Virus record (IMG/VR): IMGVR_UViG_3300042868_011386
Location: 1-64,000 of that record
From: a virus
Reading direction: 5' to 3' (one strand)
DNA length: 64,000 nucleotides
Part shown: in pieces, positions 48,161 to 59,125 of the stretch
Layout: every line of letters starts with the position of its first letter
Numbering within the stretch: the first letter of the stretch is position 1
Notes under the pieces: model-generated
The model's input: only the letters and a program-made list of their open reading frames with translations
The model's database searches: none
Told to the model about the DNA's origin: nothing
Program-made: the position numbers and the translations under genes

Positions 48161-48167
48161 ATAGCAT

Positions 48168-49502
48168 ATGGCTACAGTAAAAATTTCAGAGTTGACACCA
48201 TTAAACAGCGCTTCAGTGACTGCTGGTGATCTTTTACATATTATCAATATAGAAGAAACAACAGAAAATTATCCAACTGGTACAAATAAAAGAATTACAG
48301 CACAAAATCTTGCAAATGGTCTCGCCGGCCTAGCCACAGTAATTCCACAAACAATACAAACTGCTTTAGACAACAAAGTATCACTTGAAAATTTTAATAA
48401 TGCAAGTTTAAAAATTGCCGCTCCAGTAGCAGCTGCGACCACTACAGATATAGATCTAGCAAGTACACTAAATACAGTTCTTATTGATGGTGTACAACTT
48501 TTAGTAAATGACCGAGTGCTTGTAAAAAATCAAAATGATAATAGATTTAATGGCATCTATGTAGTAAACTCGGGAGTGCCTACTCGTGCAACAGACTTTG
48601 ACACACTAACCGAAATTAATAATGGCTATGTGCTTGTAAATGGCGGAGACACTCAAAAAGGCAGCGCGTGGGCAGTAACGTCTACTATAGCAGTTGTCAA
48701 CACTGATCCAATTGTATTTACTCAATTTGCTGCTGCAGTTACAAATATCAATAAGGCTTCTATAGGACTTGGACAAGTTAACGATACGAGTGACCTCAAT
48801 AAGCCGCTGTCTACTGCAACAACTGCTGCGCTTGCCCTTAAACAAGGCACAATTACTGGAGCAGCATCAACAATAACGACAAACTATCTTGCTATTGACC
48901 GTGCATTAATTTCAAATGACACTGGCACAGTAGCTGTAAGCGCAATAACAAGCACAGAATTAGGCCGATTAACTGGTGTTAGTAGTAATATTCAAAATCA
49001 GTTGAATGCAAAGGCACCAATCAATAACCCAACATTTACTGGTACCGTTAACTTACCAAGTGGCACAAAAATTGATGGTACTTCTGTAGATCTTATTCCT
49101 GCAGGCGCGATTATGGCTTTTGCAATGAATAGCGCGCCAAGTGGCTGGTTAGCTTGTAATGGTAGCACTATAAATCGAGTAACTTATGCTAGACTATTTG
49201 ATGCAATTAGCACATTATACGGGGCTGGCAACGGGACTTCAACCTTTAGATTGCCAGATCTTCGCGGCTATTTTGTACGTGGTTATGGAGAAGATGAAGG
49301 ATCTGGCGCTTTTGGAGCAAAACAAGCTGACGCGTTTAAGGCTCACACACACAATACTATACAAACCATTGACCAAGGCGGTGGATTTGATGCGGGAGCA
49401 GGCAGACCTAGATATGGTGGAAGCGCAACAGCATCAAGTAGCACAGGCGGATCAGAAACCCGTCCAAAAAACATCGCAATGCTCTATTGCATCAAAATAT
49501 AA
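48168..49502 (+). CDS. Tail-fibre protein 2 with tail-collar domain
   Basis: A 444-aa protein: N-terminal attachment segment (KISELTPLNSASVTAGDLLHIINIEE), a middle with the shared NNPTFTGTVNLPSGTKIDG module, and a C-terminal phage tail-collar domain. In the last part, AGAIMAFAMNSAPSGWLACNGSTINRVTYARLFDAI and TFRLPDLRGYFVRGYGEDEGSG are diagnostic. The end is Gly/His-rich (HTHNTIQ). It probably binds receptors or joins fibre parts. Confidence 0.85.
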   Translation: MATVKISELTPLNSASVTAGDLLHIINIEETTENYPTGTNKRITAQNLANGLAGLATVIPQTIQTALDNKVSLENFNNASLKIAAPVAAATTTDIDLASTLNTVLIDGVQLLVNDRVLVKNQNDNRFNGIYVVNSGVPTRATDFDTLTEINNGYVLVNGGDTQKGSAWAVTSTIAVVNTDPIVFTQFAAAVTNINKASIGLGQVNDTSDLNKPLSTATTAALALKQGTITGAASTITTNYLAIDRALISNDTGTVAVSAITSTELGRLTGVSSNIQNQLNAKAPINNPTFTGTVNLPSGTKIDGTSVDLIPAGAIMAFAMNSAPSGWLACNGSTINRVTYARLFDAISTLYGAGNGTSTFRLPDLRGYFVRGYGEDEGSGAFGAKQADAFKAHTHNTIQTIDQGGGFDAGAGRPRYGGSATASSSTGGSETRPKNIAMLYCIKI

Positions 49503-49518
49503 TAATTAAAAAATAGCT

Positions 49519-51630
49519 ATGCCATTTAAAATTTCAGACCTTACTTCAGTCGACACAATAGGCGTCAATGATCTTATACCAATTATTGCCGTTGATGATG
49601 GCACAATGGGAAGCACCGGCACAAACAGACGAATAGCTGCTGGGCTTGCGGCAAACCAAATTGCTGGATTAATTACGGTCGTTCCATCTATTGTTGTGAC
49701 TGCCTTGTCAACAAAAGCAAACATTGACAGTCCTACTTTTACTGGAAGTGTTACATTGCCATCTACAACTGCTATTGGTCCAGTAACCGGCGTGGAAATT
49801 GGTCGTCTTAGTGGAATTACCAGTAACATTCAAACTCAACTAGATGGTAAAATATCAGCAATTGGTTCATCTTTTAGTGGCACTCCCACATTTTCAAATT
49901 CTTCAGCTAATTCATTAACAGCTGGGGCATTACACTGTAATGCGTCTACGGGTGCAATACTCATTGACAATGGCGGCCATAAACGAATTTCATGGAATGA
50001 TGGCGGACCTGGCGACTTTAATATTCGTGCTGGGCATTATAGAACTTCAACTGACGCAGTATTTGCAAAGGCACCAGCTGACACCAATGGCGGTGCTGCA
50101 CGAATAACATTAAACACTGATGTTGCAGATGGTACAATTACATTAAGTACAGCAGCAATTGGGACGCCCGGAACAACAGTAAGTTGGGCAAATAACTTTG
50201 CGTTAAACAAAGACTATGCCTATACTGATAAAAAGTTTGGAATTGGTTTAAGCACAACTCCTGCTGCATTTTTACATATTAATGCTGGGTCATTAGGTGC
50301 AACAGCAAACTCGGAAGTTGAAATTTGTAGACTCTCTACAACTAATGCTAATGGCTCTAACCTAATAGTATCAACAAAACGAAACGCCGCTGGCGCTGAT
50401 TGGACGACTGCTTCGACTCGCATAACACAACGCACAGACACCACTAATCAAGGTTATATTGAATTTAATCCTTCAAGTGTTACCGCTGGTTTGGCACTTG
50501 GATCTGGTGCTAACCAAGCAATTGTAATTGATAGTACTGGCAAAGTTGGTATTGGTAAAAACAACCCAGCGACTGCACTTGATGTCAATGGCACAGTTAC
50601 AGCAACAACATTTAGTGGGTCATTTTCTGGGTCTATTACTGGAAACTCAGCTACATCTACACTTGCGGCAAAAGCAAGTACGCTTGCATCTGGTGGCGGA
50701 AATGGTAGTGGAATGACTTTCAACTGGACTCCTGGTACAGGCACTCAACCAACTTGGTTGTGGGGTGGAAATGACGCCACCAATATGTATGTCTATAATC
50801 CAAGTAACTTTAGCGTAGCTTATGCAGCAAGTGCAGGAGTTGCAAACAGATTAGCTGAATCATACAGTTTAAAAAGTGGAGCTTTAGACATGCGTAGTAC
50901 TTGGGATAATCGTGGCACTGTATCATGGTCTAGAAATTTAGTTGGTCAGTATTACGAATATACGTTAAATTATTCAGCTAGTAATGCCACTCTAAAATCT
51001 GCATGTGAAAGAATAGAGGTTGATCACTGGGTACCGGTGTATATACCAAACTTTTTATATAGTGGTGCATATAAAGTTATAGCTAACAATACCGTAAACA
51101 AAACATTAACATTTAGAGTTAAACATACAAGTTTATTAACTGGATGGAGTACACCAAATGTTGGAACTGGCAACAGCGGCACTGGTCTAACACCATTTGG
51201 CATAATTGCAGATCCATGGAATCGTTTTGTAGTAATGCATTCTACATTAGTATCTGATACTGCAAATGCTGGCTTTCTTAGATCAGATAATGATGGTATG
51301 TTATGCTTTATAAATTTAAAAACTGGAAGTCAATTACCTCAAGGCTTTGGTGTCGATCGTGCTCGTTTGAATATTAAATCTCATTATGGTGATTTTGGCA
51401 CAACTGTCTATTATACTGGATTATTGCCAACTACAGCTCGTCAATTAGACTATTTTAATGGAAGTACAAATCGTTCTAGAGGAGATGGAGAATGGTTTAA
51501 TACTGACTATGCAACTGCAAATACGCACGATAATTATGTTTTTACCGATAAAACTATACCTATCGGCATTAGTACTGCTCCTCGCTATACTCATTTTGAA
51601 GTTGAGTATATTACTATTCCATATCCATAA
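49519..51630 (+). CDS. Tail-fibre protein 3
   Basis: A 703-aa protein with the same N-terminal pattern (FKISDLTSVDTIGVNDLIPII) and module (SPTFTGSVTLPSTTAIGPVTGVEIGRLSGITSNIQTQLD), followed by repetitive beta segments (KVGIGKNNPATALDVNGTVTATTF). A C-terminal domain of about 250 residues has no match I recognise. The diversified C-terminus probably carries receptor specificity. Confidence 0.8.
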   Translation: MPFKISDLTSVDTIGVNDLIPIIAVDDGTMGSTGTNRRIAAGLAANQIAGLITVVPSIVVTALSTKANIDSPTFTGSVTLPSTTAIGPVTGVEIGRLSGITSNIQTQLDGKISAIGSSFSGTPTFSNSSANSLTAGALHCNASTGAILIDNGGHKRISWNDGGPGDFNIRAGHYRTSTDAVFAKAPADTNGGAARITLNTDVADGTITLSTAAIGTPGTTVSWANNFALNKDYAYTDKKFGIGLSTTPAAFLHINAGSLGATANSEVEICRLSTTNANGSNLIVSTKRNAAGADWTTASTRITQRTDTTNQGYIEFNPSSVTAGLALGSGANQAIVIDSTGKVGIGKNNPATALDVNGTVTATTFSGSFSGSITGNSATSTLAAKASTLASGGGNGSGMTFNWTPGTGTQPTWLWGGNDATNMYVYNPSNFSVAYAASAGVANRLAESYSLKSGALDMRSTWDNRGTVSWSRNLVGQYYEYTLNYSASNATLKSACERIEVDHWVPVYIPNFLYSGAYKVIANNTVNKTLTFRVKHTSLLTGWSTPNVGTGNSGTGLTPFGIIADPWNRFVVMHSTLVSDTANAGFLRSDNDGMLCFINLKTGSQLPQGFGVDRARLNIKSHYGDFGTTVYYTGLLPTTARQLDYFNGSTNRSRGDGEWFNTDYATANTHDNYVFTDKTIPIGISTAPRYTHFEVEYITIPYP

Positions 51631-51690
51631 TTGATATGTTCTGACGAATATATCATAATAAGATGTTTAAATATTTAGGACAAAAAATTT

Positions 51691-51698
51691 TATAAATA
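51691..51698 (+). promoter_or_regulatory. T4-like late promoter before gp8
   Basis: TATAAATA 18 bases before ATG 51717. Confidence 0.6.
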
Positions 51699-51716
51699 CA
51701 TTAAATAAAACACAGT

Positions 51717-53105
51717 ATGGCAGCAATCGTAACAGACTCTTTTCGTAGAAACAACGCAAAATTCTTTTTAGACAGTATATCGTCTAATAGTACAAACTAT
51801 TATGTCGGTCTTGGAAAATCTGATAAATGGACGCTTGACGAAGAATCATTGCAGCCAGGAGACATTCCAATTTCTTATGGAACCGAGGGCGAAAACAACG
51901 ACATAAAATCAAATCTTGTTACGTTGCTTAAGATTAATAACACAAATGCTGAATGCGTAATTCCTCATATAAAATGGAAAGTAGGAGCACGCTACAAAGC
52001 ATACAGCCCATATGATCCAGATTGCTTTTATCCAAGTGTTCTTGAAGGAGGAATAGAAATTAATCCTTGCTATGCAGTTATAAGTGGACGTATTTATCTT
52101 TGTTTAAAGGCTGGACAAGAAGGCACTGCTGGAATACCGGTAGCAACTGACTATCGCGCAACAACTGTTGGTGGTGATGGTTATGTTTGGATACTAATTG
52201 ATAATATATCAACTGCCCTATCAAAGTTGCTTACTGACCAATTTATCAATATAACTTCAGGCACAGCACCGACTACAGTTGCACCAATAATTCAATCAGA
52301 CGGTGGAGGATTACTTTATGGCTTTAGTGTATTATCTGGTGGCACTGGTTATGGTTCATTAAATGAAGTTACATTTGTAGCACGCTACTCAAATGACACT
52401 ACTGCTGAGATTGATTGCCCAGCTATTGCAGACGCAAACACTGGTGTACTTAAGAGTGTATTATTACCATCAAATTGGTCATACACTGATACTGAATCAA
52501 AACGCATAGTTGATGGATATTTTAAAATTGTTTCAACAGGTAGTGGTGCAGTTATAGTTCCTCATATTGCCCCATTGCGTGGCTTTGGTTATGAACCATC
52601 AGCAACGTTACCATCATGGTTTGTTGGAATTGCGGTTGACGCTGCAGATGATATATCTAGTGACGGTTTTTATATTCCATATCGTCAAATTTCAATTATA
52701 AAAGACGTTGAATATTCAGAAAGTGCCAGTCCTGATACATTAAGCGCAGCGCGTTATTTGACATTAAATTCTTCTCCAAATTCTGCAATAACAGTAGGTG
52801 ATATTTTGAAAATAACAGCTGCTGGTACTGAAGTGTATGCATATGCTGATATATACAAAGCAATAAATATCAACGGGAACATTTCTCATCGGTTATATTT
52901 TCACCAAAATTCGACAACTGGTTATGGAGTTATTCCAAGTTCTGGTACTGTAACTGATTCTAAGGGAACATCTGTGACATATAATTCGGTAAATAACAGC
53001 GAATATACGCCTCGTACCGGCGAAGTAATATTTACCGAAAATCGTAAGCCAATCAACCGTCAAAGCGGTCAAACTGAAGAAATTAAGATTATTATACAAT
53101 TCTAA
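51717..53105 (+). CDS. 8: Baseplate wedge gp8
   Basis: A 462-aa protein starting MAAIVTDSFRRNNAKFFLDSISSNSTNYYVGLGKSDKW, characteristic of gp8-like wedge proteins in marine T4-like phages (T4 gp8 is 334 aa). It has a beta-sandwich body and a C-terminal GEVIFTENRKPINRQSGQTEEIKIII segment. It shares one base with the next gene. Confidence 0.82.
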   Translation: MAAIVTDSFRRNNAKFFLDSISSNSTNYYVGLGKSDKWTLDEESLQPGDIPISYGTEGENNDIKSNLVTLLKINNTNAECVIPHIKWKVGARYKAYSPYDPDCFYPSVLEGGIEINPCYAVISGRIYLCLKAGQEGTAGIPVATDYRATTVGGDGYVWILIDNISTALSKLLTDQFINITSGTAPTTVAPIIQSDGGGLLYGFSVLSGGTGYGSLNEVTFVARYSNDTTAEIDCPAIADANTGVLKSVLLPSNWSYTDTESKRIVDGYFKIVSTGSGAVIVPHIAPLRGFGYEPSATLPSWFVGIAVDAADDISSDGFYIPYRQISIIKDVEYSESASPDTLSAARYLTLNSSPNSAITVGDILKITAAGTEVYAYADIYKAININGNISHRLYFHQNSTTGYGVIPSSGTVTDSKGTSVTYNSVNNSEYTPRTGEVIFTENRKPINRQSGQTEEIKIIIQF

Positions 53106-56100
53106 TGTCCATTACATCATACAACACGACCTATCATGATGACTATATTTCATCTGGAAACAGCGATAAAAATTATCTGCGAGTATTATTTAAGCCTGGT
53201 TATAGTGTACAAGTAAGGGAACTAAATCAGCTACAATCTGCGCTACAAGACCAAATAAATCGCTTGGGTAGCAGCGTATGGAAAGCCGATACTGCAGTAG
53301 TTGGCGGTGGCACTTCATTTTTACCAGAGTTGCATTCATTAACAGTTGATCTCTCAACTGGTGTGTCCAATGTTGCTGGGTCTAGTCTTACCTATGACCA
53401 AATTGCTGAAATTGCAAAGACAATTACATATGTTGGCACCGAATTACGCGGAGAGATTATTGGTTATCGTAAAGAAGAGGGCACGGACTATACATTTTAT
53501 TTTAAGTATATAACCAGTGGCGCAGGCGGTCAAACTACTTTTGACGGTGAAATTCCAAATGGTTTTAAACTTATATTGCGTTCAAGTAACTCTACTCTTT
53601 CTGAGAGCGAATTGCCAGTAATAAATGGTCTTACCTATGTCAATGATGGTTTTGCATCAGGACTTGTCTGTGAAGAAGGGGTGTTTTATACAAAGGGGTC
53701 TTTTGTTGCGGTGCCTCGTCAAACATATTTTATCGACAAAGCTGAACTTGACACTCCACTTACTGGATATGCAGTATTAAAAATTGACGAAGAGATTATA
53801 TCATATTTTGATGACCCTAGTTTGCTTGACAATGCAAATGGCACGCCAAACTACAGCGCGCCCGGAGCTGACCGATATACAATTGACCTGACCCTAAATT
53901 GGATTTCTGGAGAAGACTATGCAAGCAGCACAAATTCTTATATAAAGTTACTTGTAATAAATGCATCTCGTCCAGTTGAAATTGTTGAAACTGCCGAATA
54001 TGCTGAAATAGTTGACATACTTGCAAAACGCACAAGTGAAGAGTCTGGAAACTATACAGTAAATCCATTTACAATTGGTACTCGTGAAACGTTTGATGGC
54101 GACAATCTACCAGCTGACTGCATTGTAGTTGGACGCCGCTATCGTATTCAAGATCTTGGTAGCACAATTGCTCCACTTACTGATTGGGTAGGTTTGGGCG
54201 CAACTTCTCCTGCAGTTGTAGGTTCCGAATTTGTTGCAATTAAACCCCCTGGAGACGGCTCTGGAGACACCGCAAATGTAAATGGAGGACGAGTAAGTGA
54301 ACTTGCCTATATTCATGGCTCTTATCGTGCTGACGAATTAGACCAAATTGGTTATGATCTTTCTACAACAATTAAGAAACGTGAAGCAATTGAAAACGCA
54401 CGAGAACAATATACAGTTACACTTGACCCGTCTGTCGCATATGTTGACGGTTATCGTGTAGCACTTGATAAAAGTTTAAACCTTACCTCTAAAAAGGCTC
54501 GTGAGCAATCAGAGGTTCGCATAAATACAAGCGCAAACATTGGCAGTTATTTTATTGGTAATATACAAAAAGCAAACACCACCAATTCAACCTTTCCATC
54601 AGTATCAACTATAAATACTCTTTACAACCTCTATGCATATGCCAATGGTGCACCAGACAATAGTACATCTGGTGGTGTCATTATAGGCACATGTCGTATA
54701 CGTGCATTTGAACCTACTGGCGGAGGCAGTACAGAGTTTCGTTGTTATGTGTATGATATAGTTTTTAATAACCCAACTACGACTCCACCAGATTGGGCAA
54801 ATCGTAGATTTGATAACATTGATCAAATTGTTGGTTCAAGCTTTATGTTTAATGTTAAGGCGTCATATGCACTTTTAGAAAGCACCTCTAATACAGCACT
54901 TTTTCAACTGCCATATCCTCGTGCAACAGCGATGCGCGAAATAACATTATACGCTCAAAGACAATTTACTGGTACTACTAATGGAACAATTGTACTATCA
55001 GTTGATGGTGGTCGTACATTTACAGACACAAGCAACGTGTCCTTAATTGTAAATGGAGATATAAAGGTCCAGGGGACACATTACAATGCTGCATTATCAA
55101 GTGATGCATTAACGCTAACACTAACCCCAATAAGTAACGACTGGACAACTGGTCAACCATACTCTGTTCTTGTAAAAATTGCTGTCAGCAATGCTGGAAG
55201 TATTGCGCGCGTTACAAAGAGTCGTGCAATTGCAGAGGACCTTGCTATTACTCCTGCGTCAGGCGGTGCAAATAAAATATACACTCTTATAAACACCGAC
55301 ATTATACGAATAACAGAAGTAAAGACTACATCAGGAATAATTATTACTGATCTTTTCACACTCATTGACGATGGTCAACGAGACGCGATATACACAAATG
55401 GAAGAGTTCAATATACCGGCGCTTCAACAATAAGTGAAAATTTTTCCATTAAATATGAATATTATAGTCGACTTGGTGGAGTCACTGGTCGTGACCTTGT
55501 AATGTACAATGTTGACTCATATCGTCAAAATAATAATAGCATTGGTACTGCATATGATGACATACCATCATATAAAGGATTAAAACTTTCTGATGCATTA
55601 GACTTTAGACAAGATATACTATACAGCGTCGATGGCGGTATCGTTGGTTCTATTATAGCAAATGGAAATAAGAGTCAAATTGATCCAAACACACCAGTAT
55701 CATCATATACCACATTTTATTTACCGCGAATAGATGCTGTCACTGTAAACTCAAATAATGAGTTTACAATTATAAATGGTCTATCATCATTGACTCCTGT
55801 TGAGCCAACTGTGCCTAAAAATGCAATGACATTGTATACCTTAAATGTGCCGGCATACACACAAAATGTGTCTGACATAGTCAAGGTTTATATTGATAAT
55901 CGTCGCTATACAATGCGCGATATTGGAGCAATTGAAAAACGCATTAGTAATATAGAATATTATACTTCGCTTTCACTTCTTGAACGCTCTGCTGCCGATA
56001 AGAGTATATTTGACGACGCAGGTGAACGTTTTAAAAATGGCATACTTGTTGATAATTTTATTGGTCATGGTGTTGGAGACGTATTTGATCCAGCCTATAG

Positions 56101-58885
56101 TTGCTCAGTAGATAAATCTGCTGGATTACTTAGACCACGATATAATACACATAATATTGACCTTGCAATTGATAGTGAACAAACAACAATAACAGACAGT
56201 CAATCAAAACTCGTTGATGACAACAAGATACGAGTGCATGACAGTATTATTACGTTAAACTATGAAGAGGTTGAACTTGTATCGCACCTAAAAGCAACGG
56301 CTCATATTAGTGTACACCCTCATGTCTATGCAAAAATTAATGGACATATACGTCTATCACCTGCTGCAGACAACTGGAAAGACACCGTTACTCGACCAGA
56401 TCTTATTGTAACTGATGATAGTTCATTTGATGCAATTAAGTTTATTGCAGAAGATCCAGCGCTCGATATCCTTGGCACAGACTGGAACAACTGGGAACGC
56501 GAGTGGGGCAGTTCTACAACAACCAGTACTCGTGGTGCATTTGTACGCGGACGTGGTATACCTACAACTACAACTACTGTACGAAATTACACCGAGTCTC
56601 GTACAGGTACAAACACTACTCTCGGATTCTCTTATGTACCAAAGAGTCTAGGAACAAATGTTGTCGACACTGCAATTATACCATTTATTCGCTCACGAAT
56701 TGTATATTTCCATGCCACTGGTTTAAAGGCTACTACACAAGTCTATCCATTTTTTGAAGATAAAAATATATCGGCATACACAAATCAGGTAATTGGTAAT
56801 GACAGCACCAAATTTATTGTGCCATCAACAGTAAATGATAATACCACTCGTGTATTTAATAACTTGTTGTCAACAGATTTGCCCACTCCAGGGAGTGGAT
56901 ATACTCCTTATGGTTCAGCGCTTACAACTGACTCTGGTGGAGAACTCTATGGTTCATTTATTATACCAAATAACAGTTCAATGCGTTTTCGCACTGGTGA
57001 TCGCATCTTCAAATTAACTGACGATCCACGAAACGCATCATCGGAAACAACCTATGCGTTTTCAAAATATACTGCGAGTGGCATACTTGAAACTATACAA
57101 GAAACTATACTTTCAACTAAAACACCTCAATTTACAGTAACTCCTATTGAACAATCTCGTGCTGGAAGTGTTACGACAACAAGTACTGCATATCATGATC
57201 CACTTGCACAGTCATTTGTAATTAGTACAGACGACTATCCAACTGGCGTGTTTATTACTTCAATTGATATTTATTTTGCTCAAAAAGCACTTTTCCAACC
57301 AGTTGAAATCTATATTGTGACTATGGAAAATGGTGCACCAACACGGACAGTCGTTCCATATTCGCGAGTTTTCCGTCGCCCAGACCAAGTAGCAGTTAGT
57401 GATAATGGTTCACTTCCGACAAATTTTAAATTTAGTGACCCGGTTTTCTTAAAGAGTGACGAAGAATATTCTGTAGTTGTATCTTCAAATGATGGCGATT
57501 ATCGTTGCTGGTATGCAATACTTGGAGAAAATGATATACTTTCAGGCAAACGTATAGAAAAACAAGAGTATCTTGGAACATTTTTTACAAGTGCTAATGC
57601 CTATACATGGACGCCTCAACAAGAACAGGACCTTAAATTTAAAATTAATCGTGCTCGCTTTTTTAATCCAGCAAACACTTCGTCGGCTTCAGGAAATATC
57701 GGGTTTAGAACAGAACTACATAACGGTGTAGATAATATAATAATAAACAATCCTGGAGCTGGTTATGGCTTGCCACCAACTATATCATTTATACCTGATA
57801 GAGGCACACGAGCTGAAGCAATATTAGATCCGCTTACTGGCAGTATTTCAAAAGTAATAATACGCAATCGTGGATCTGGTTATAATATTGCACCTACTGT
57901 AGTAGTTACTCCAGCAACTGGTGATCCTATTGGGTCGCCAACAACTATAGCTACTCTTATTGCTAAACTTGCTGAAGTTCCAGTGTCTATGTTTAATTTG
58001 CGTCAACCAAAACTAACATTTAATGGCACGGCAATAGATTATAGCATACAGTTTAGATCTGAGGCGCCTGAAAGATTTGAATCTGCAACAAATAACTATT
58101 TGCCAAGTAGTTATGATAACTTAAGTTCACATATATTGTCTCCTATTCAACAGGAACTTCAATTTGGACCAAGAGCGCTGATAAATGCAAATCTAATTAC
58201 AATTGATCCAGCAATATCTCCAATAATTGACGTTGATGGTTCATCACTGCTCACGGTTACAAACCTTATAAATGATGATAGTACAGATGAAGCATACACT
58301 CTCTATCAAAGTGGAACTGCAACTGCAGGAAGCGTTAATACTTTAACTGACAGCACAAAATCTTGGGTCGTCAATTCATGGGTAGGAAAAAGATTAAAAA
58401 TTACAAGTGGTACCTATATTGGAACAGAATATCAAATTACTGCTAATACCGCTACTCAAATTACATTCAATCCTAGTACCGGGGGAGCGGGGATTATTTC
58501 TACTGACACATATCAAATAATTAATCCAGCTAATGCTGGTAAGGCTATTGCTCGATATATTACGCGCAAAGTTACACTTAATAACGGCGCAGACTGGTTA
58601 AATGTTTTTATATCGACAAATCGCCCAACTGAACAAACTAATATCAAGGTCTATGTAAAACTTGGATTTGATACAGCTACAACAGACGATTTAATTGAGT
58701 GGCAGGAATTAACACCAAAAAATCCAGTTGCTATTAGCAGCGATCCTAATAAATATAGTGAAAGTGAATATAAGATTGATCCGCAAGATGATTTTATTTC
58801 TTTCCAGGTAAAAGTTGTACTTTTATCAAATAATATTTTTGATATTCCAACAGTTCGCGATTTTAGAGCAATCGCAACAATATAA
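53105..58885 (+). CDS. Giant baseplate/tail structural protein (DUF4815-like)
   Basis: A 1926-aa protein whose N-terminus (YHDDYISSGNSDKNYLRVLFKPGYSVQVRELNQLQSALQDQINRLGSSVW) matches the DUF4815-type virion proteins of marine T4-like phages. It contains long beta-rich stretches, a short linker of Thr and Gly (STTTSTRGAFVRGRGIPTTTTTV, about 1130) and two GxGY-type repeats near 1545-1590 (NPGAGYGLPPTISFIPDRG, NRGSGYNIAPTVVVTP). It follows gp8 and probably fills the role of gp10/gp9 wedge pins. Role inferred from position. Confidence 0.75.
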   Translation: MSITSYNTTYHDDYISSGNSDKNYLRVLFKPGYSVQVRELNQLQSALQDQINRLGSSVWKADTAVVGGGTSFLPELHSLTVDLSTGVSNVAGSSLTYDQIAEIAKTITYVGTELRGEIIGYRKEEGTDYTFYFKYITSGAGGQTTFDGEIPNGFKLILRSSNSTLSESELPVINGLTYVNDGFASGLVCEEGVFYTKGSFVAVPRQTYFIDKAELDTPLTGYAVLKIDEEIISYFDDPSLLDNANGTPNYSAPGADRYTIDLTLNWISGEDYASSTNSYIKLLVINASRPVEIVETAEYAEIVDILAKRTSEESGNYTVNPFTIGTRETFDGDNLPADCIVVGRRYRIQDLGSTIAPLTDWVGLGATSPAVVGSEFVAIKPPGDGSGDTANVNGGRVSELAYIHGSYRADELDQIGYDLSTTIKKREAIENAREQYTVTLDPSVAYVDGYRVALDKSLNLTSKKAREQSEVRINTSANIGSYFIGNIQKANTTNSTFPSVSTINTLYNLYAYANGAPDNSTSGGVIIGTCRIRAFEPTGGGSTEFRCYVYDIVFNNPTTTPPDWANRRFDNIDQIVGSSFMFNVKASYALLESTSNTALFQLPYPRATAMREITLYAQRQFTGTTNGTIVLSVDGGRTFTDTSNVSLIVNGDIKVQGTHYNAALSSDALTLTLTPISNDWTTGQPYSVLVKIAVSNAGSIARVTKSRAIAEDLAITPASGGANKIYTLINTDIIRITEVKTTSGIIITDLFTLIDDGQRDAIYTNGRVQYTGASTISENFSIKYEYYSRLGGVTGRDLVMYNVDSYRQNNNSIGTAYDDIPSYKGLKLSDALDFRQDILYSVDGGIVGSIIANGNKSQIDPNTPVSSYTTFYLPRIDAVTVNSNNEFTIINGLSSLTPVEPTVPKNAMTLYTLNVPAYTQNVSDIVKVYIDNRRYTMRDIGAIEKRISNIEYYTSLSLLERSAADKSIFDDAGERFKNGILVDNFIGHGVGDVFDPAYSCSVDKSAGLLRPRYNTHNIDLAIDSEQTTITDSQSKLVDDNKIRVHDSIITLNYEEVELVSHLKATAHISVHPHVYAKINGHIRLSPAADNWKDTVTRPDLIVTDDSSFDAIKFIAEDPALDILGTDWNNWEREWGSSTTTSTRGAFVRGRGIPTTTTTVRNYTESRTGTNTTLGFSYVPKSLGTNVVDTAIIPFIRSRIVYFHATGLKATTQVYPFFEDKNISAYTNQVIGNDSTKFIVPSTVNDNTTRVFNNLLSTDLPTPGSGYTPYGSALTTDSGGELYGSFIIPNNSSMRFRTGDRIFKLTDDPRNASSETTYAFSKYTASGILETIQETILSTKTPQFTVTPIEQSRAGSVTTTSTAYHDPLAQSFVISTDDYPTGVFITSIDIYFAQKALFQPVEIYIVTMENGAPTRTVVPYSRVFRRPDQVAVSDNGSLPTNFKFSDPVFLKSDEEYSVVVSSNDGDYRCWYAILGENDILSGKRIEKQEYLGTFFTSANAYTWTPQQEQDLKFKINRARFFNPANTSSASGNIGFRTELHNGVDNIIINNPGAGYGLPPTISFIPDRGTRAEAILDPLTGSISKVIIRNRGSGYNIAPTVVVTPATGDPIGSPTTIATLIAKLAEVPVSMFNLRQPKLTFNGTAIDYSIQFRSEAPERFESATNNYLPSSYDNLSSHILSPIQQELQFGPRALINANLITIDPAISPIIDVDGSSLLTVTNLINDDSTDEAYTLYQSGTATAGSVNTLTDSTKSWVVNSWVGKRLKITSGTYIGTEYQITANTATQITFNPSTGGAGIISTDTYQIINPANAGKAIARYITRKVTLNNGADWLNVFISTNRPTEQTNIKVYVKLGFDTATTDDLIEWQELTPKNPVAISSDPNKYSESEYKIDPQDDFISFQVKVVLLSNNIFDIPTVRDFRAIATI

Positions 58886-58889
58886 AGTT

Positions 58890-59120
58890 ATGGCAACTCC
58901 TAAAAAAATAAAAGTAGAAGACGCCCCTTCACTGGAGCGTGATTCTTTTTCGAATGCAATTTTAAATTCTGATACTGCAGCATATAATGCAGTCATCAAT
59001 CGTAAAAAACGTATGCGCAACCAAGAACGGTTAATTGCCGAACTACATAAAAAGGTTGAAGAGTTATTACAATGGAAAAGCGAAATAACCGCAATGTTAC
59101 AAAAAAAAGAGAATAAATAA
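58890..59120 (+). CDS. Small coiled-coil protein between structural genes
   Basis: A 76-aa charged protein (MATPKKIKVEDAPSLERDSFSNA) with a C-terminal coiled coil (RLIAELHKKVEELLQWKSEI). Small proteins like this lie between fibre genes in marine T4-like phages; role unknown, possibly fibre assembly. ATG 58890 follows the previous stop by four bases. Confidence 0.65.
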   Translation: MATPKKIKVEDAPSLERDSFSNAILNSDTAAYNAVINRKKRMRNQERLIAELHKKVEELLQWKSEITAMLQKKENK

Positions 59121-59125
59121 AGATA

